From Akkermansiaceae bacterium UBA5020 (GTDB lineage Bacteria; Verrucomicrobiota; Verrucomicrobiia; Verrucomicrobiales; DEV007): a stretch of DNA of 28,157 nt. Positions 7,463 through 14,825 of the stretch are shown one piece after another. Within the stretch, counting starts at the first letter, position 1. Each line of letters begins with the position of its first letter. The DNA lies in the NCBI GenBank assembly GCA_002396885.1, contig DGXY01000006.1, forward strand, positions 2,495 through 30,651, read 5' to 3'. The notes under the pieces were generated by a model, which worked only from the letters and a program-made list of their open reading frames with translations, ran no database searches and was not told where the DNA came from. The position numbers and the translations under genes were made by a program.

Positions 7463-8307
7463 GGCTGGTTGGCGTGCTCCTTCCGGTTGATGAGAAAGAC
7501 CACGAGGATGGGGATCATCGTAATGGCGAGGAGGGCGACCGAGAGCGTCGCGGCCTGGGGCAGATTGCGGTCGCCGAGGGTGCGTTGGGCGATCTTGTTG
7601 CCGATCATTTCATCGGACGGTCCGCCGACGAGGTCGGGGATGACATAGGAACCGAGCGCTGGGATAAGGACGAGGGCCATCGCGGTGAGGAGTCCGCGGC
7701 TCACGCCGGGAACAAACACGCGCATCACCGAGCGGAAGCCGCTCGCCCCGAGATCACGCGCGGCTTCGAGGAGGCTGTAGTCGAAGCGCTCGGCCGCGGC
7801 GTAGAGGGGCAGGACCGCAAAGGGCAGGTGGGTGTAGACCATCACCATCAGCACGGCCCCCTCGTTGTAGAGGAGGAGGGTGTCCGGTCCGATCACGCCG
7901 AGACCGAGGAGCGCCTGTCGCAGCATCCCCTCGGGATGAAGGAGAATGCGCCAGGCCGCGACCCGGATCACGAAATTGGTCCAGAAGGGCACGATCACCA
8001 GCATGAGGAGGATGCCGCGCCACTTTCCCTGGAGCTTTCCGAGGAAGAAGGCGATGGGCAGGGCGAGGGCAAGGCAGACCGCGGTGGTGACGAGACTGAG
8101 CCAGGTGGTGCGCCAGAGGATGATGGGGTAGTCGGGATCGGCGAGAGCGCGCCAGGCGTCGAGGGTCCAGCCGTCCTCGACTCCTCCATAGACGTTCGCG
8201 GGACGGAACGAGATGAGGAGCATCGCGAAGGACGGGATCACGAAGAACACCGCGAGCCAGAGCAGGGTCGGCGTGGTGAGAAGGATCTCGTTCTTCCGTA
8301 GGGTCAT
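7459..8307 (-). CDS. potB: Polyamine ABC transporter permease PotB
   Basis: A 282-residue inner-membrane permease, partner of PotC. It begins MTLRKNEILLTTPTLLWLAVFFVIPSFAML in two overlapping hydrophobic runs; the family feature VIPSFAMLLISF follows the first membrane helix. The EAA loop is EAARDLGASGFRSVMRVFVP. The open frame could extend to 8412, but the extension is Arg/Pro-rich and overlaps potA, so the ATG at 8307, 20 bp after the potA stop, is the right start. It forms the membrane channel for polyamine import with PotC, driven by PotA. Confidence 0.95.
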   Translation of the reverse strand: MTLRKNEILLTTPTLLWLAVFFVIPSFAMLLISFRPANVYGGVEDGWTLDAWRALADPDYPIILWRTTWLSLVTTAVCLALALPIAFFLGKLQGKWRGILLMLVIVPFWTNFVIRVAAWRILLHPEGMLRQALLGLGVIGPDTLLLYNEGAVLMVMVYTHLPFAVLPLYAAAERFDYSLLEAARDLGASGFRSVMRVFVPGVSRGLLTAMALVLIPALGSYVIPDLVGGPSDEMIGNKIAQRTLGDRNLPQAATLSVALLAITMIPILVVFLINRKEHANQP

Positions 8308-8327
8308 GGTGGCTTTGTCAGGGCGGC

Positions 8328-9482
8328 TCACTCGTCGTCGTCGGGGAGGGAGAGCAATTGGCGGTCCTCTTCGGCGAAATTTTCGAGGAGGTAGCCGTCG
8401 TTGGCATTCCAACTGACCCAGACTTCGTCACCCCACTGCGGCGGCTTGGCTTCATCGAGGAAAAAGCGGCCGTGCTGGGTCTCGACCATGAGCAACTCCT
8501 CGCCGGCCCGCACCCAGAAGCGGGTCATCGAGCCGAGGTAGATCATGTCTTCGATCGTTCCCTTCACCGCATTGCGGTTTTCAGGAAGCGGATTCGGGCG
8601 CTGTTGGGAAAGGGAGATCTTCTCGGGCCGCAGGCTCAGACTGACGCGTTCTCCCACCTTCACGGGACGGTCGTCGTAGATGCGGATCTGGTCGCCGAGG
8701 TAGTCGAAGGTGCCGAGGCTGTGTTCGCTGTCGACGACGGCATCGACCCGTCCACTGAGGAAATTCGTGTCGCCGATGAAGGCGGCGACAAAGCTGTTCA
8801 CCGGTGTCTCGTAGATCGCGGCGGGCGCGCCGATCTGCTCAATGTTGCCGGAGCGCATCACCGCGATGCGGTCGCTGATGCCCATGGCCTCGTGCTGGTC
8901 GTGGGTGACATAGAGGAAGGTGATGCCGACTTCCTCGTGCAACTCGTCGAGTTCGACGAGAAGACGCTGGCGCAGCTTCAGATCGAGGGCCGCGAGCGGT
9001 TCATCGAGGAGGAGCACCTCGGGTTTGTTGATCAGGGCCCGGGCGATCGCGACACGCTGCTTTTGCCCGCCGCTGATCTGCGCGGGCTTCTTGTCGGCGT
9101 GGGCGGCGAGGTCGACAAGTTCGAGCATGCGCTCCACTTCGTCGTCGATCTGCCGACGCGAGAGTCGCTTTGCCAGTTCGGGTCCAAAGGCTACGTTCTG
9201 GCGGAGGGTGAGGTGGGGAAAGAGCGCGTAATTCTGAAAGACCGTGTTCACCGGACGCTTTTCAGGCGGGAGGTCGGTGATGTCCTTTCCGTTCAGGAGG
9301 ATGCGGCCTTCGTCAGGTGAAGCAAATCCTGCGACCATACGCAGCAAGGTGGTCTTGCCGCAGCCGCTCGGTCCGAGAAGGGAAAAGATCTCACCTTTGC
9401 TCACGGAAAACGAGGCGTCTCGGACCGCCACAAAGTCCCCGAAGCGTTTCGTGACGTTCTCGAAGACCAGAAAATCGCTCAT
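8328..9482 (-). CDS. potA: Polyamine ABC transporter ATP-binding protein PotA
   Basis: A 384-residue ATPase and first gene of the operon. The ABC domain shows Walker A GPSGCGKTT (residues 37-45), Q-loop FQNYALFPH, signature ISGGQKQR (136-143), Walker B VLLLDEP (156-162) and the switch His194. The C-terminal third is a TOBE-type regulatory domain (about 285-375), as in PotA. It powers uptake through PotB/PotC of polyamines delivered by PotD. A plausible sigma-70 promoter lies 20-50 bp upstream. The gene order A-B-C-D matches the E. coli operon. PotA-like and Fe/thiamine ATPases are hard to tell apart alone, but the neighbours settle it. Confidence 0.96.
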   Translation of the reverse strand: MSDFLVFENVTKRFGDFVAVRDASFSVSKGEIFSLLGPSGCGKTTLLRMVAGFASPDEGRILLNGKDITDLPPEKRPVNTVFQNYALFPHLTLRQNVAFGPELAKRLSRRQIDDEVERMLELVDLAAHADKKPAQISGGQKQRVAIARALINKPEVLLLDEPLAALDLKLRQRLLVELDELHEEVGITFLYVTHDQHEAMGISDRIAVMRSGNIEQIGAPAAIYETPVNSFVAAFIGDTNFLSGRVDAVVDSEHSLGTFDYLGDQIRIYDDRPVKVGERVSLSLRPEKISLSQQRPNPLPENRNAVKGTIEDMIYLGSMTRFWVRAGEELLMVETQHGRFFLDEAKPPQWGDEVWVSWNANDGYLLENFAEEDRQLLSLPDDDE

Positions 9483-9502
9483 GTGATGACACCAATTCCC
9501 CG

Positions 9503-9530
9503 ATCCTAGTAAGCTTTGACCCTACGGCAA
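9503..9530 (-). promoter_or_regulatory. Putative sigma-70 promoter of potABCD
   Basis: Minus-strand TTGCCG (9530-9525) and TAGGAT (9508-9503) are separated by 16 bp. Transcription would begin near 9496 and give a leader of about 14 nt before the potA ATG at 9482. The position between a terminator and potA supports it. Confidence 0.45.
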
Positions 9531-9560
9531 GGGAAATATGCGAATTCGGCGAGCTGCGCC

Positions 9561-9582
9561 AAAATGAGGCATTTCTGCCTCA
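9561..9582 (-). terminator. Rho-independent terminator of the thioesterase gene
   Basis: On the minus strand the stem GAGGCA (9581-9576 region) pairs with TGCCTC around the loop GAAA and is followed by ATTTT. The TGA stop of the thioesterase overlaps the 5' side of the stem. It separates the thioesterase transcript from potABCD downstream. Confidence 0.7.
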
Positions 9583-9987
9583 CACCGTTGGGTTCAGCCA
9601 CTCGGGCGGCATGCGACGTGGCCGGCCCTCGGGCAACTGGATCAGGGCCACCACCTGACTCGCCGCCGCGACTGGGCGCGGCTCTCCGCCCGGTGCCGTC
9701 GCGGTCAGCCGAAACTCGCAGATCGCTCGCACTTTCTCCACCGCCGCGAGGCGCGCCACGATGCGGATCTCGTCTCCGAGACGGGCTGGCGAGCGGTAAT
9801 CGATCTCGGTCCGCACGACTGCCGGAAAGAGTCCCGTCGCCATCATTTCCGACGCTGGCATCCCAAGCCCGGCAAAAAGCGCGGTGCGGGCTTTTTCGAC
9901 GTAGCGGAGGTAGGCGATGTTCGAGACCACTCCCCCACAATCGGTGTCATAGAAGGGAACGGTTTCGGAAATTTCAGCTTCGATCAT
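9580..9987 (-). CDS. Acyl-CoA thioesterase, YbgC/4HBT hotdog family
   Basis: A 135-residue single hotdog-fold protein. The N-terminal motif VPFYDTDCGGVVSNIAYLRY (residues 10-29, then VEKAR) is the signature of the YbgC/4-hydroxybenzoyl-CoA thioesterase family; Asp14 or Asp16 is the likely catalytic acid. These enzymes hydrolyse acyl-CoA thioesters in the cytoplasm as tetramers; YbgC proteins are often linked with Tol-Pal, which is not seen here, so the substrate is unknown. The open frame extends far upstream (to 10398), but only from MIEAEISETVPFYDTD does it match the family, and the extension overlaps the divergent gene. Monocistronic, with a hairpin terminator at its stop. Confidence 0.9.
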   Translation of the reverse strand: MIEAEISETVPFYDTDCGGVVSNIAYLRYVEKARTALFAGLGMPASEMMATGLFPAVVRTEIDYRSPARLGDEIRIVARLAAVEKVRAICEFRLTATAPGGEPRPVAAASQVVALIQLPEGRPRRMPPEWLNPTV

Positions 9988-10086
9988 AGGAGACGGGTCT
10001 GGCTCTGTCGGAAATCCCCGGGGCGCGGCAGTGCGTCGTGGACAGTCCGAAGCGCGAATGGTAGCATTTCTCGCGTGGTTCCGAGA

Positions 10087-12012
10087 ATGAAATCGCCTTC
10101 GAGCAAGCTCCCCTTGTGCCTCCGGCACGGGAGAACTGGCGTGCTTCTCGGTCTCGCCTTTCTTTTCCCGGCGGGGGGCGTGGCCCGTGCCTACGATCCG
10201 CCGGAAATCGGCCCCGGGCTTTTTTCGGCAGACGGGGTTTTCCTCAACCAGGAAGATCGCTCGAGCCTGCTCGAGGCCCTCGCCGCGATTGGTTCGAATT
10301 TCAGCGGCAATGCCCGGGTCGATGACGACCTCCGGGAAAAATCCCTCGCCCTCGCCCTGCGGCTCGATCCGCTCCACGGTCACTCGCGGGTCTCCCATCG
10401 CGAACTGGCGAAAGGAGCGACTCCACCTCCCACTGGCTTCTTCGACACCCTCGCCTCGGTCTCGGAAACCCTCTGGACGATTGGAAACCGCCTCGCCGGA
10501 CCACCGCTCGACCCGGAAGAACGGCGCCTCGCCCGCTACCTGCTAGAACTTTCTCTCCTTACCCATCCTGAGCCGCCCGCGGATCGGCTGGAGGCCTTCG
10601 CCGCCGTCTGCGATGGCCAGGCCCCGGAATGGGAAACGGCGGTCAGACTGCAGCACGACACCAACCGGTCGACCGAGCGTGCCCTCGTCCTCTTCCGCGA
10701 ATCCGTCGAGCGACTCCGCGAAAAACGACGCGAGACCGCCGTCGCGATGCGCGCCGATCCGCCCGGAGGCACCGCGACCTCGGTGGCCCCAGCCGCCGGC
10801 ACGGGCAAACCGCCGGCTCGCCCCCCGCGTCCGGCCGACCTTCCGCAGATCGAGCCCGTCACCGTTTCTCTTGCCACCGTCCGGCAGGTCGAGGCGGGCC
10901 CGATAGCGGACCCGGTGGCAGGCCCGGTGGCGGGTTCGGTCTCACTCACGCTGCGCGGGCCCGCGAACAATCTGGAACGCGAGCGACTGCAAGAGAGTGC
11001 CGCTTCCTCCACGCTCCCCCTCATTCCCTCGGGCGAGGATCTCACCCTGAATGCCTTTTCCCTCCCGACGACGGCCCTCTCTGGACGCACCTGGACCGCC
11101 GGCGCCGTCGGCGAAGTCCGCTTCACCCCGGCGGTCGAACCTCCTGGCCCTCGCCGCCGGCTCCGTGCCGATGCCTTGCTGCCCGCTTTTGTCCTTGCCG
11201 AGAGTGTCCTCTCGAAAAATCCGGTCAACGCGGACTTTGTCCTTCTGGGGGAGGTCAGTCCCGACACCCTCCAGATCGAGATGCCCGGCGATGCTCTCTC
11301 CAGTTTTGCCGCCGCGGCCGCGCTCGGCCGACCCTACGTTCTGGTTCCGGCCAAAGTTGGTGAATCGCTCGTCGCCTTCCTCCAGAAATCGAATCAGCTC
11401 GAACTCCTTTTTCAGACGGAGTTGATCGCCTACACCGACGCGATCGATGTTCGCTCCCGGCTCACGACGCCGACCGATCCCGCTCTCATTTCCGCCTCGG
11501 CAATCTTCAAGGAAATCCGGGAGGTCTCCCTGAGGCCCGATCCTGCGACCCGTGTCGCCCTTCCAGATCTGGCCAAGATTCCATCTGCCCAGGGAAAACT
11601 GCGCGACATTCTCGTCGGCTTTCCAGCCCATCTCAGTGCCTGGGCGATGCTGGAATATGGCACCCGTCCCGTTACCTCCGAGATCCTCCTCTCCCAGTTT
11701 GCCGCGAGGATTGATCAGATCGTGGCTCCTTTTCTGATTTTCGAGAACCTCGAGGAGGACTTTAATGGTCTCGATGGCATCTTCGATCAGAGCGATGCTC
11801 AATTCCTCAAGCTGCGGGTTGAGACCCCTCTCGAAGCGCGGAGCCTCCTTGGGAGCGCCGAAGACCTCGTTGAGGCTGCAGAGCGCTATCTCGAATTGAC
11901 GAACAAGACCTCGTCCATCGCCGAGCAACGACTGCGCGAGGTCCAGGCCGCCCTCGCCGCCTTCAAGGCCGAGCGTTCGAGACTGGGCCTGGAGTCGGCT
12001 TCGTCGCTCTGA
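10087..12012 (+). CDS. Secreted protein with a degenerate Lon (S16)-like domain
   Basis: A 641-residue protein with a probable Sec signal peptide (hydrophobic GVLLGLAFLFPAGG, cleavage likely after Ala35). An N-terminal helical region (about 50-220) resembles a repeat scaffold but matches no family I can name; a Pro/Ala-rich linker follows (about 225-260). Residues about 340-460 resemble the Lon proteolytic domain: ALLPAFVLAESVLSKNPVNA then VLLGEVSP (363-392) aligns with Lon's GPSAG...TG..V..D...TGEV segment; SSFAAAAALGRPYVLVP (405-421) aligns with the helix and strand after the catalytic Lys (KEKVLAA..AGIKTVILP); and ELLFQTELIAYTDAIDV (439-455) matches Lon's closing strand and helix. Where Lon has Ser and Lys, this protein has Leu/Pro and Leu, so it is probably not a protease. 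The C terminus is a coiled-coil-like helix. A GTG at 10075 would add four residues. Function unknown. Confidence 0.75.
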   Translation: MKSPSSKLPLCLRHGRTGVLLGLAFLFPAGGVARAYDPPEIGPGLFSADGVFLNQEDRSSLLEALAAIGSNFSGNARVDDDLREKSLALALRLDPLHGHSRVSHRELAKGATPPPTGFFDTLASVSETLWTIGNRLAGPPLDPEERRLARYLLELSLLTHPEPPADRLEAFAAVCDGQAPEWETAVRLQHDTNRSTERALVLFRESVERLREKRRETAVAMRADPPGGTATSVAPAAGTGKPPARPPRPADLPQIEPVTVSLATVRQVEAGPIADPVAGPVAGSVSLTLRGPANNLERERLQESAASSTLPLIPSGEDLTLNAFSLPTTALSGRTWTAGAVGEVRFTPAVEPPGPRRRLRADALLPAFVLAESVLSKNPVNADFVLLGEVSPDTLQIEMPGDALSSFAAAAALGRPYVLVPAKVGESLVAFLQKSNQLELLFQTELIAYTDAIDVRSRLTTPTDPALISASAIFKEIREVSLRPDPATRVALPDLAKIPSAQGKLRDILVGFPAHLSAWAMLEYGTRPVTSEILLSQFAARIDQIVAPFLIFENLEEDFNGLDGIFDQSDAQFLKLRVETPLEARSLLGSAEDLVEAAERYLELTNKTSSIAEQRLREVQAALAAFKAERSRLGLESASSL

Positions 12013-12206
12013 TCGAGGAATCCATCAGATTCTCCGCGCCCCTCGACGAAGCCACGGAAGCCCCGAGAGCATGTTCGCGATAGCGGCGCTGCATACAGGC
12101 TGGCCAATCACGGAAGTTCGCCGGGATCGCCGGCACGAGGCGGGCGGGGGAAATCGCTTTCAACGGGCCACACATGGCTGGTCCGGGAGTGAAGGGCTGG
12201 GGTCGC
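12013..12206. other. Intergenic region between convergent genes
   Basis: A 194-bp gap between the Lon-like gene (plus) and the 83-residue gene (minus). It contains one small hairpin, GCCGG-GATCG-CCGGC (about 12120-12134), with no T-run. A minus-strand open frame runs through it (12253-11963), but it overlaps real genes on both sides and has no family features. Nothing else is recognised. Confidence 0.35.
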
Positions 12207-12458
12207 TCAGCGCGAGAAGCGCCGCAGCAGCTCATCCCGCCGCAGCCGGGCATCCTGAACTTCTCGGGTGCGCAGCGAGACGCGGACCCGCTCGGCCGTG
12301 TAGTCGGGCCGGTGCAGGGTGAAATGACACCACCACGTGCCGCGGTTGTTCCAGAGGTGGTGGTCGGGATTTTCCTCGGCGGTGCGGACCGCGAGGGTTC
12401 CGGTGAGGACGGGGGCGCTGGTGCCGCCGTGTTCTTCGAGCAGGTCGAGATAGGTCAT
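12207..12458 (-). CDS. Small conserved-looking protein, Trp-rich, arm-domain-like
   Basis: An 83-residue protein with no named family. The core, HLWNNRGTWWCHFTLHRPDY (residues 34-53), continues into RVRVSLRTREVQDARLRRDELL (57-78). This pattern of an aromatic beta-hairpin, then R-V-R-x-S-L-x-T and an Ala/Arg/Asp helix recalls the N-terminal arm (AP2-like) DNA-binding domain of tyrosine integrases, here standing alone without a catalytic domain. The comparison is by eye. The protein is strongly basic in its second half, consistent with nucleic-acid binding. Its ATG lies about 110 bases downstream of a SAM-clan riboswitch on the same strand, and it is the only gene the riboswitch could control. 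No Shine-Dalgarno is visible before the ATG. The coding call is supported by position and composition but is not certain. Confidence 0.65.
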   Translation of the reverse strand: MTYLDLLEEHGGTSAPVLTGTLAVRTAEENPDHHLWNNRGTWWCHFTLHRPDYTAERVRVSLRTREVQDARLRRDELLRRFSR

Positions 12459-12565
12459 GTGATGCAGTTTCTGTGGGATTCAGTTACCGCATCAGGTCTG
12501 GGAGTCGCCGCGTCGCGCGGATCACTCCCCGGAGAACTTCCTGTTCGGACCCGAGGGTCCGCACA

Positions 12566-12668
12566 TCGGAGGCTGCCACGGTCTCCCGTGACAACATCCA
12601 AGGCACCTTGGCTTCTCCAAGCCCGGTTGCCGGACCCGACTCTCGCCGGGCCACTCCTGATGCTCCCG
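12566..12668 (-). promoter_or_regulatory. SAM-clan riboswitch, SAM-IV / SAM-I-IV-like
   Basis: On the minus strand the core reads AUCAGGAGUGG, then CCGGCAACC (12625-12631 holds GGCAACC), then GGUGCC (12607-12602), the conserved SAM-binding motifs. P1 pairs GCAUC (12663-12659) with GAUGU (12598-12594). P2 is an 8-bp hairpin with GAGA loop (12652-12633). P3 is GGCUU/AAGCC with loop GGAG (12618-12615), which can pair with CUCC at 12571-12568, the pseudoknot typical of SAM-IV and SAM-I/IV. P4 is CACGG-GAGA-CCGUG (12590-12577). Between P4 and the 83-codon gene are two further hairpins (12561-12546, and GGGAGT/ACTCCC enclosing CCGCG/CGCGG at about 12530-12500) that may be the expression platform. 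No U-tract follows, so control of translation or RNA stability is more likely than attenuation. Confidence 0.75.
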
Positions 12669-12776
12669 AATTCTTCTTCAAGCGGGATGTCTTCGCAAGC
12701 ACGCTTTTTGTCATAAACGGACAAAACGGGAAAAAATTCGCTTGCGGGCCGATGAAGCTCCGACTAGTTCAAATCT

Positions 12777-14747
12777 ATGAATCTTGATTCTTTGATTTGT
12801 GTATTTTCGATCCTTTCCCTTTCCTTTGGCCTTTCTGCGCAGGAGCAAGTCGTCTCGACCCTCGTTGATCCCGTCGCCACGCTCAATGTGACCACGGTCG
12901 AGGCGAACGGAAGCGATCGCAGTGTCATCCTCCGCGAAGAAATCGTGCAGGAAGCCTACACCCCCGTCATCGCGACGCGGACGATCGAGACCGAGGCGGA
13001 ACGCCGCGACCTCCTCCCCTCCGTCGATACGATCTCCGGTGCCGAGATCCGCACCTCGCAGCGCCGCGACCTCGGCGACGTCCTCCAGCAAACCGTCGGC
13101 GTTCATCTCGTCCAAGCCGGACAGACCGGAGCGCAGAGTTCCCTCTTCATCCGCGGTATGGAGAGCAATCACGCCGTCGTCCTCCTCAACGGCCGCCGCC
13201 TCCCTCCCGGTCTCGCCGGCCTCTACCAACTTGAGTATCTCGACGTTTCCACCCTCGAATCCGTGCAGATTCTCCGGGGCGCCTCCAGCTCGCTCTACGG
13301 ATCCGACGCCCTCGGCGGCGCGATCGACCTGCGCTCCACCGACGCCCGCTACCTCACCGAAGACACCCTGAATTCCTTCGTCGAGGCCGGATCCTTCTCC
13401 ACTTTCCGCACGGGACACAAACTCGCCGTCCGCGACGGTCGCCTCTCGCTGGCCCTCGACACCTCCTGGGTCGAAACGGCCAACGACCGGCCCCGCTCCG
13501 ATTTCGAGAACCAAGTCCTCCGCTGCAACCTCGCCTACGAGATCGCCGACGGCGTCTTTTTCGACGTGCTCGGTTACATCCAAGATTCCTTCCTCGAGGT
13601 GCCTGGCTCTTCCCTCAGCCCGAACTTCCCCGAGACCCAGCTCAACGACAATCAGTCCTCGCTCTTTTCGCCCCGCTTCAGCATCACGCGCGACGAATGG
13701 GACTTTTCCACCTTCTACAGCTACTCGCAGAACGAGCTCGAGGCCACCCGCGACGTGAACGGACTGGACAGCCTCCTCGAACAGACCGGCCACGAGTTCG
13801 AGGCCGTCTACAACTGGCATCCCGACAAAGACGCCACCTACACCTTCGGGATCGGCCATTACACCTACGAGTTCGATCGCACCCCCATCACCCCCGGACC
13901 TTTCAATCTCCCCAGCGCTTTCGATTACGGCTACGGCAGTGTCTTCACCCAGGCCGATCTTGAGCTCCCCGCCGCCTTCCACCTCCTCGCCTCGGGTCGC
14001 TACGACGACCACGATTCCTTCGAGAGCAAAGCCACCTGGACCCTCTCGATCGATCGCACCTTCGAGGCCACCGGCACGACCCTTTTCGCCAAGGCCGGCA
14101 CCGGCTACAAAGCCCCCTCGGGACAGGATTTCATCTTCCTCGCTCCGACCATCGATCCCTCGACCCTACTCCCTGAAGAAAGCTTCACCCGCGAATTCGG
14201 CTTCCGGCAGGAGGTCCTCAACGAGCGTAGTTCCGTCTCCCTCACCTATTTCCAGGCCGATATCGACCACCTCATCGATGTCGATCCTTTCACCTTCGTC
14301 GATCCCGCCATCGTCGACACCGAGACCTCCGGTTTCGAGCTCGAGACCGTCATCTCCCCCGCCGAAGGAATCAGCCTCTACGCCAACGCCACCTGGCTCG
14401 ACGCCATCATCACAGAAGGGCAGTATCTCGGCGGCTTCGGCGGCAACCCCGGCGACCCGCTCCCCCGGCGTCCCGAATTCGCTCTCTCCGGAGGTCTTGT
14501 CCTCAGCGGCGACCGCTGGAAACTCGGCGCCGAAGTCACCGGAGCCTACGACCGCCTCGATTCCCCCGGCGTCATTCTCGACGACTACACGGTCGCCCGC
14601 CTTTTCGGCAGCTACGAAATCAACGACCGTCTCGAGATCTACGGACGACTCGAAAACGTCTTCGACCTCGATTACGAGACCACCCAGGGCTACGAAGCCG
14701 CCGGGCTCGGTGTCTTCGGCGGCCTGCGTTTCGTCTGGGGTCGCTGA
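12777..14747 (+). CDS. TonB-dependent outer-membrane receptor, BtuB-like
   Basis: A 656-residue outer-membrane transporter with a signal peptide (cleavage probably after Ala21, LSA-QEQ). The plug domain (about residues 60-175) has the usual features: VDTISGAEI, DVLQQTVGVHL, SSLFIRGMESNHAVVLLNGR and the strong match RGASSSLYGSDALGGAIDL. The rest is a 22-strand beta barrel with many aromatic/charged strands and ends YEAAGLGVFGGLRFVWGR; the final residue is Arg instead of the usual Phe. The plug is most like BtuB (cobalamin) and related catecholate receptors, but no cobalamin riboswitch is present upstream on this strand, and the substrate is undetermined. No Shine-Dalgarno precedes the ATG. A terminator follows directly, so the downstream ABC ATPase is probably transcribed separately. 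Confidence 0.93.
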   Translation: MNLDSLICVFSILSLSFGLSAQEQVVSTLVDPVATLNVTTVEANGSDRSVILREEIVQEAYTPVIATRTIETEAERRDLLPSVDTISGAEIRTSQRRDLGDVLQQTVGVHLVQAGQTGAQSSLFIRGMESNHAVVLLNGRRLPPGLAGLYQLEYLDVSTLESVQILRGASSSLYGSDALGGAIDLRSTDARYLTEDTLNSFVEAGSFSTFRTGHKLAVRDGRLSLALDTSWVETANDRPRSDFENQVLRCNLAYEIADGVFFDVLGYIQDSFLEVPGSSLSPNFPETQLNDNQSSLFSPRFSITRDEWDFSTFYSYSQNELEATRDVNGLDSLLEQTGHEFEAVYNWHPDKDATYTFGIGHYTYEFDRTPITPGPFNLPSAFDYGYGSVFTQADLELPAAFHLLASGRYDDHDSFESKATWTLSIDRTFEATGTTLFAKAGTGYKAPSGQDFIFLAPTIDPSTLLPEESFTREFGFRQEVLNERSSVSLTYFQADIDHLIDVDPFTFVDPAIVDTETSGFELETVISPAEGISLYANATWLDAIITEGQYLGGFGGNPGDPLPRRPEFALSGGLVLSGDRWKLGAEVTGAYDRLDSPGVILDDYTVARLFGSYEINDRLEIYGRLENVFDLDYETTQGYEAAGLGVFGGLRFVWGR

Positions 14748-14752
14748 TCCAA

Positions 14753-14786
14753 CCCTCTCAGGTTCGGGGACCGAGAGGGGCTTTTT
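14753..14786 (+). terminator. Rho-independent terminator after the TonB receptor
   Basis: CCCTCTC (14753-14759) pairs with GAGAGGG (14773-14779) around a 13-nt loop, whose GGT and ACC can pair further, followed by GCTTTTT (to 14786). It lies 6 bp after the receptor stop codon. Confidence 0.85.
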
Positions 14787-14825
14787 CGGTGGAAATCGTG
14801 CCGCGCGACCGTTAGCCTTCCCGTC

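Noticed and set aside
11963..12253. Minus-strand open frame of 96 codons across the gap between the Lon-like gene and the small gene.
   Set aside because: It overlaps both real genes, is rich in Pro/Ala/Arg as expected of a shadow frame, and shows no family motifs.
12455..12724. Minus-strand 89-codon open frame starting upstream of the riboswitch.
   Set aside because: It runs through the riboswitch stems, whose base pairing explains the sequence better, and its end overlaps the start of the small gene.
12459..12776. A cobalamin riboswitch for the BtuB-like receptor.
   Set aside because: No B12-box or conserved cobalamin core was found on the plus strand; the structured motifs are on the minus strand and match SAM.
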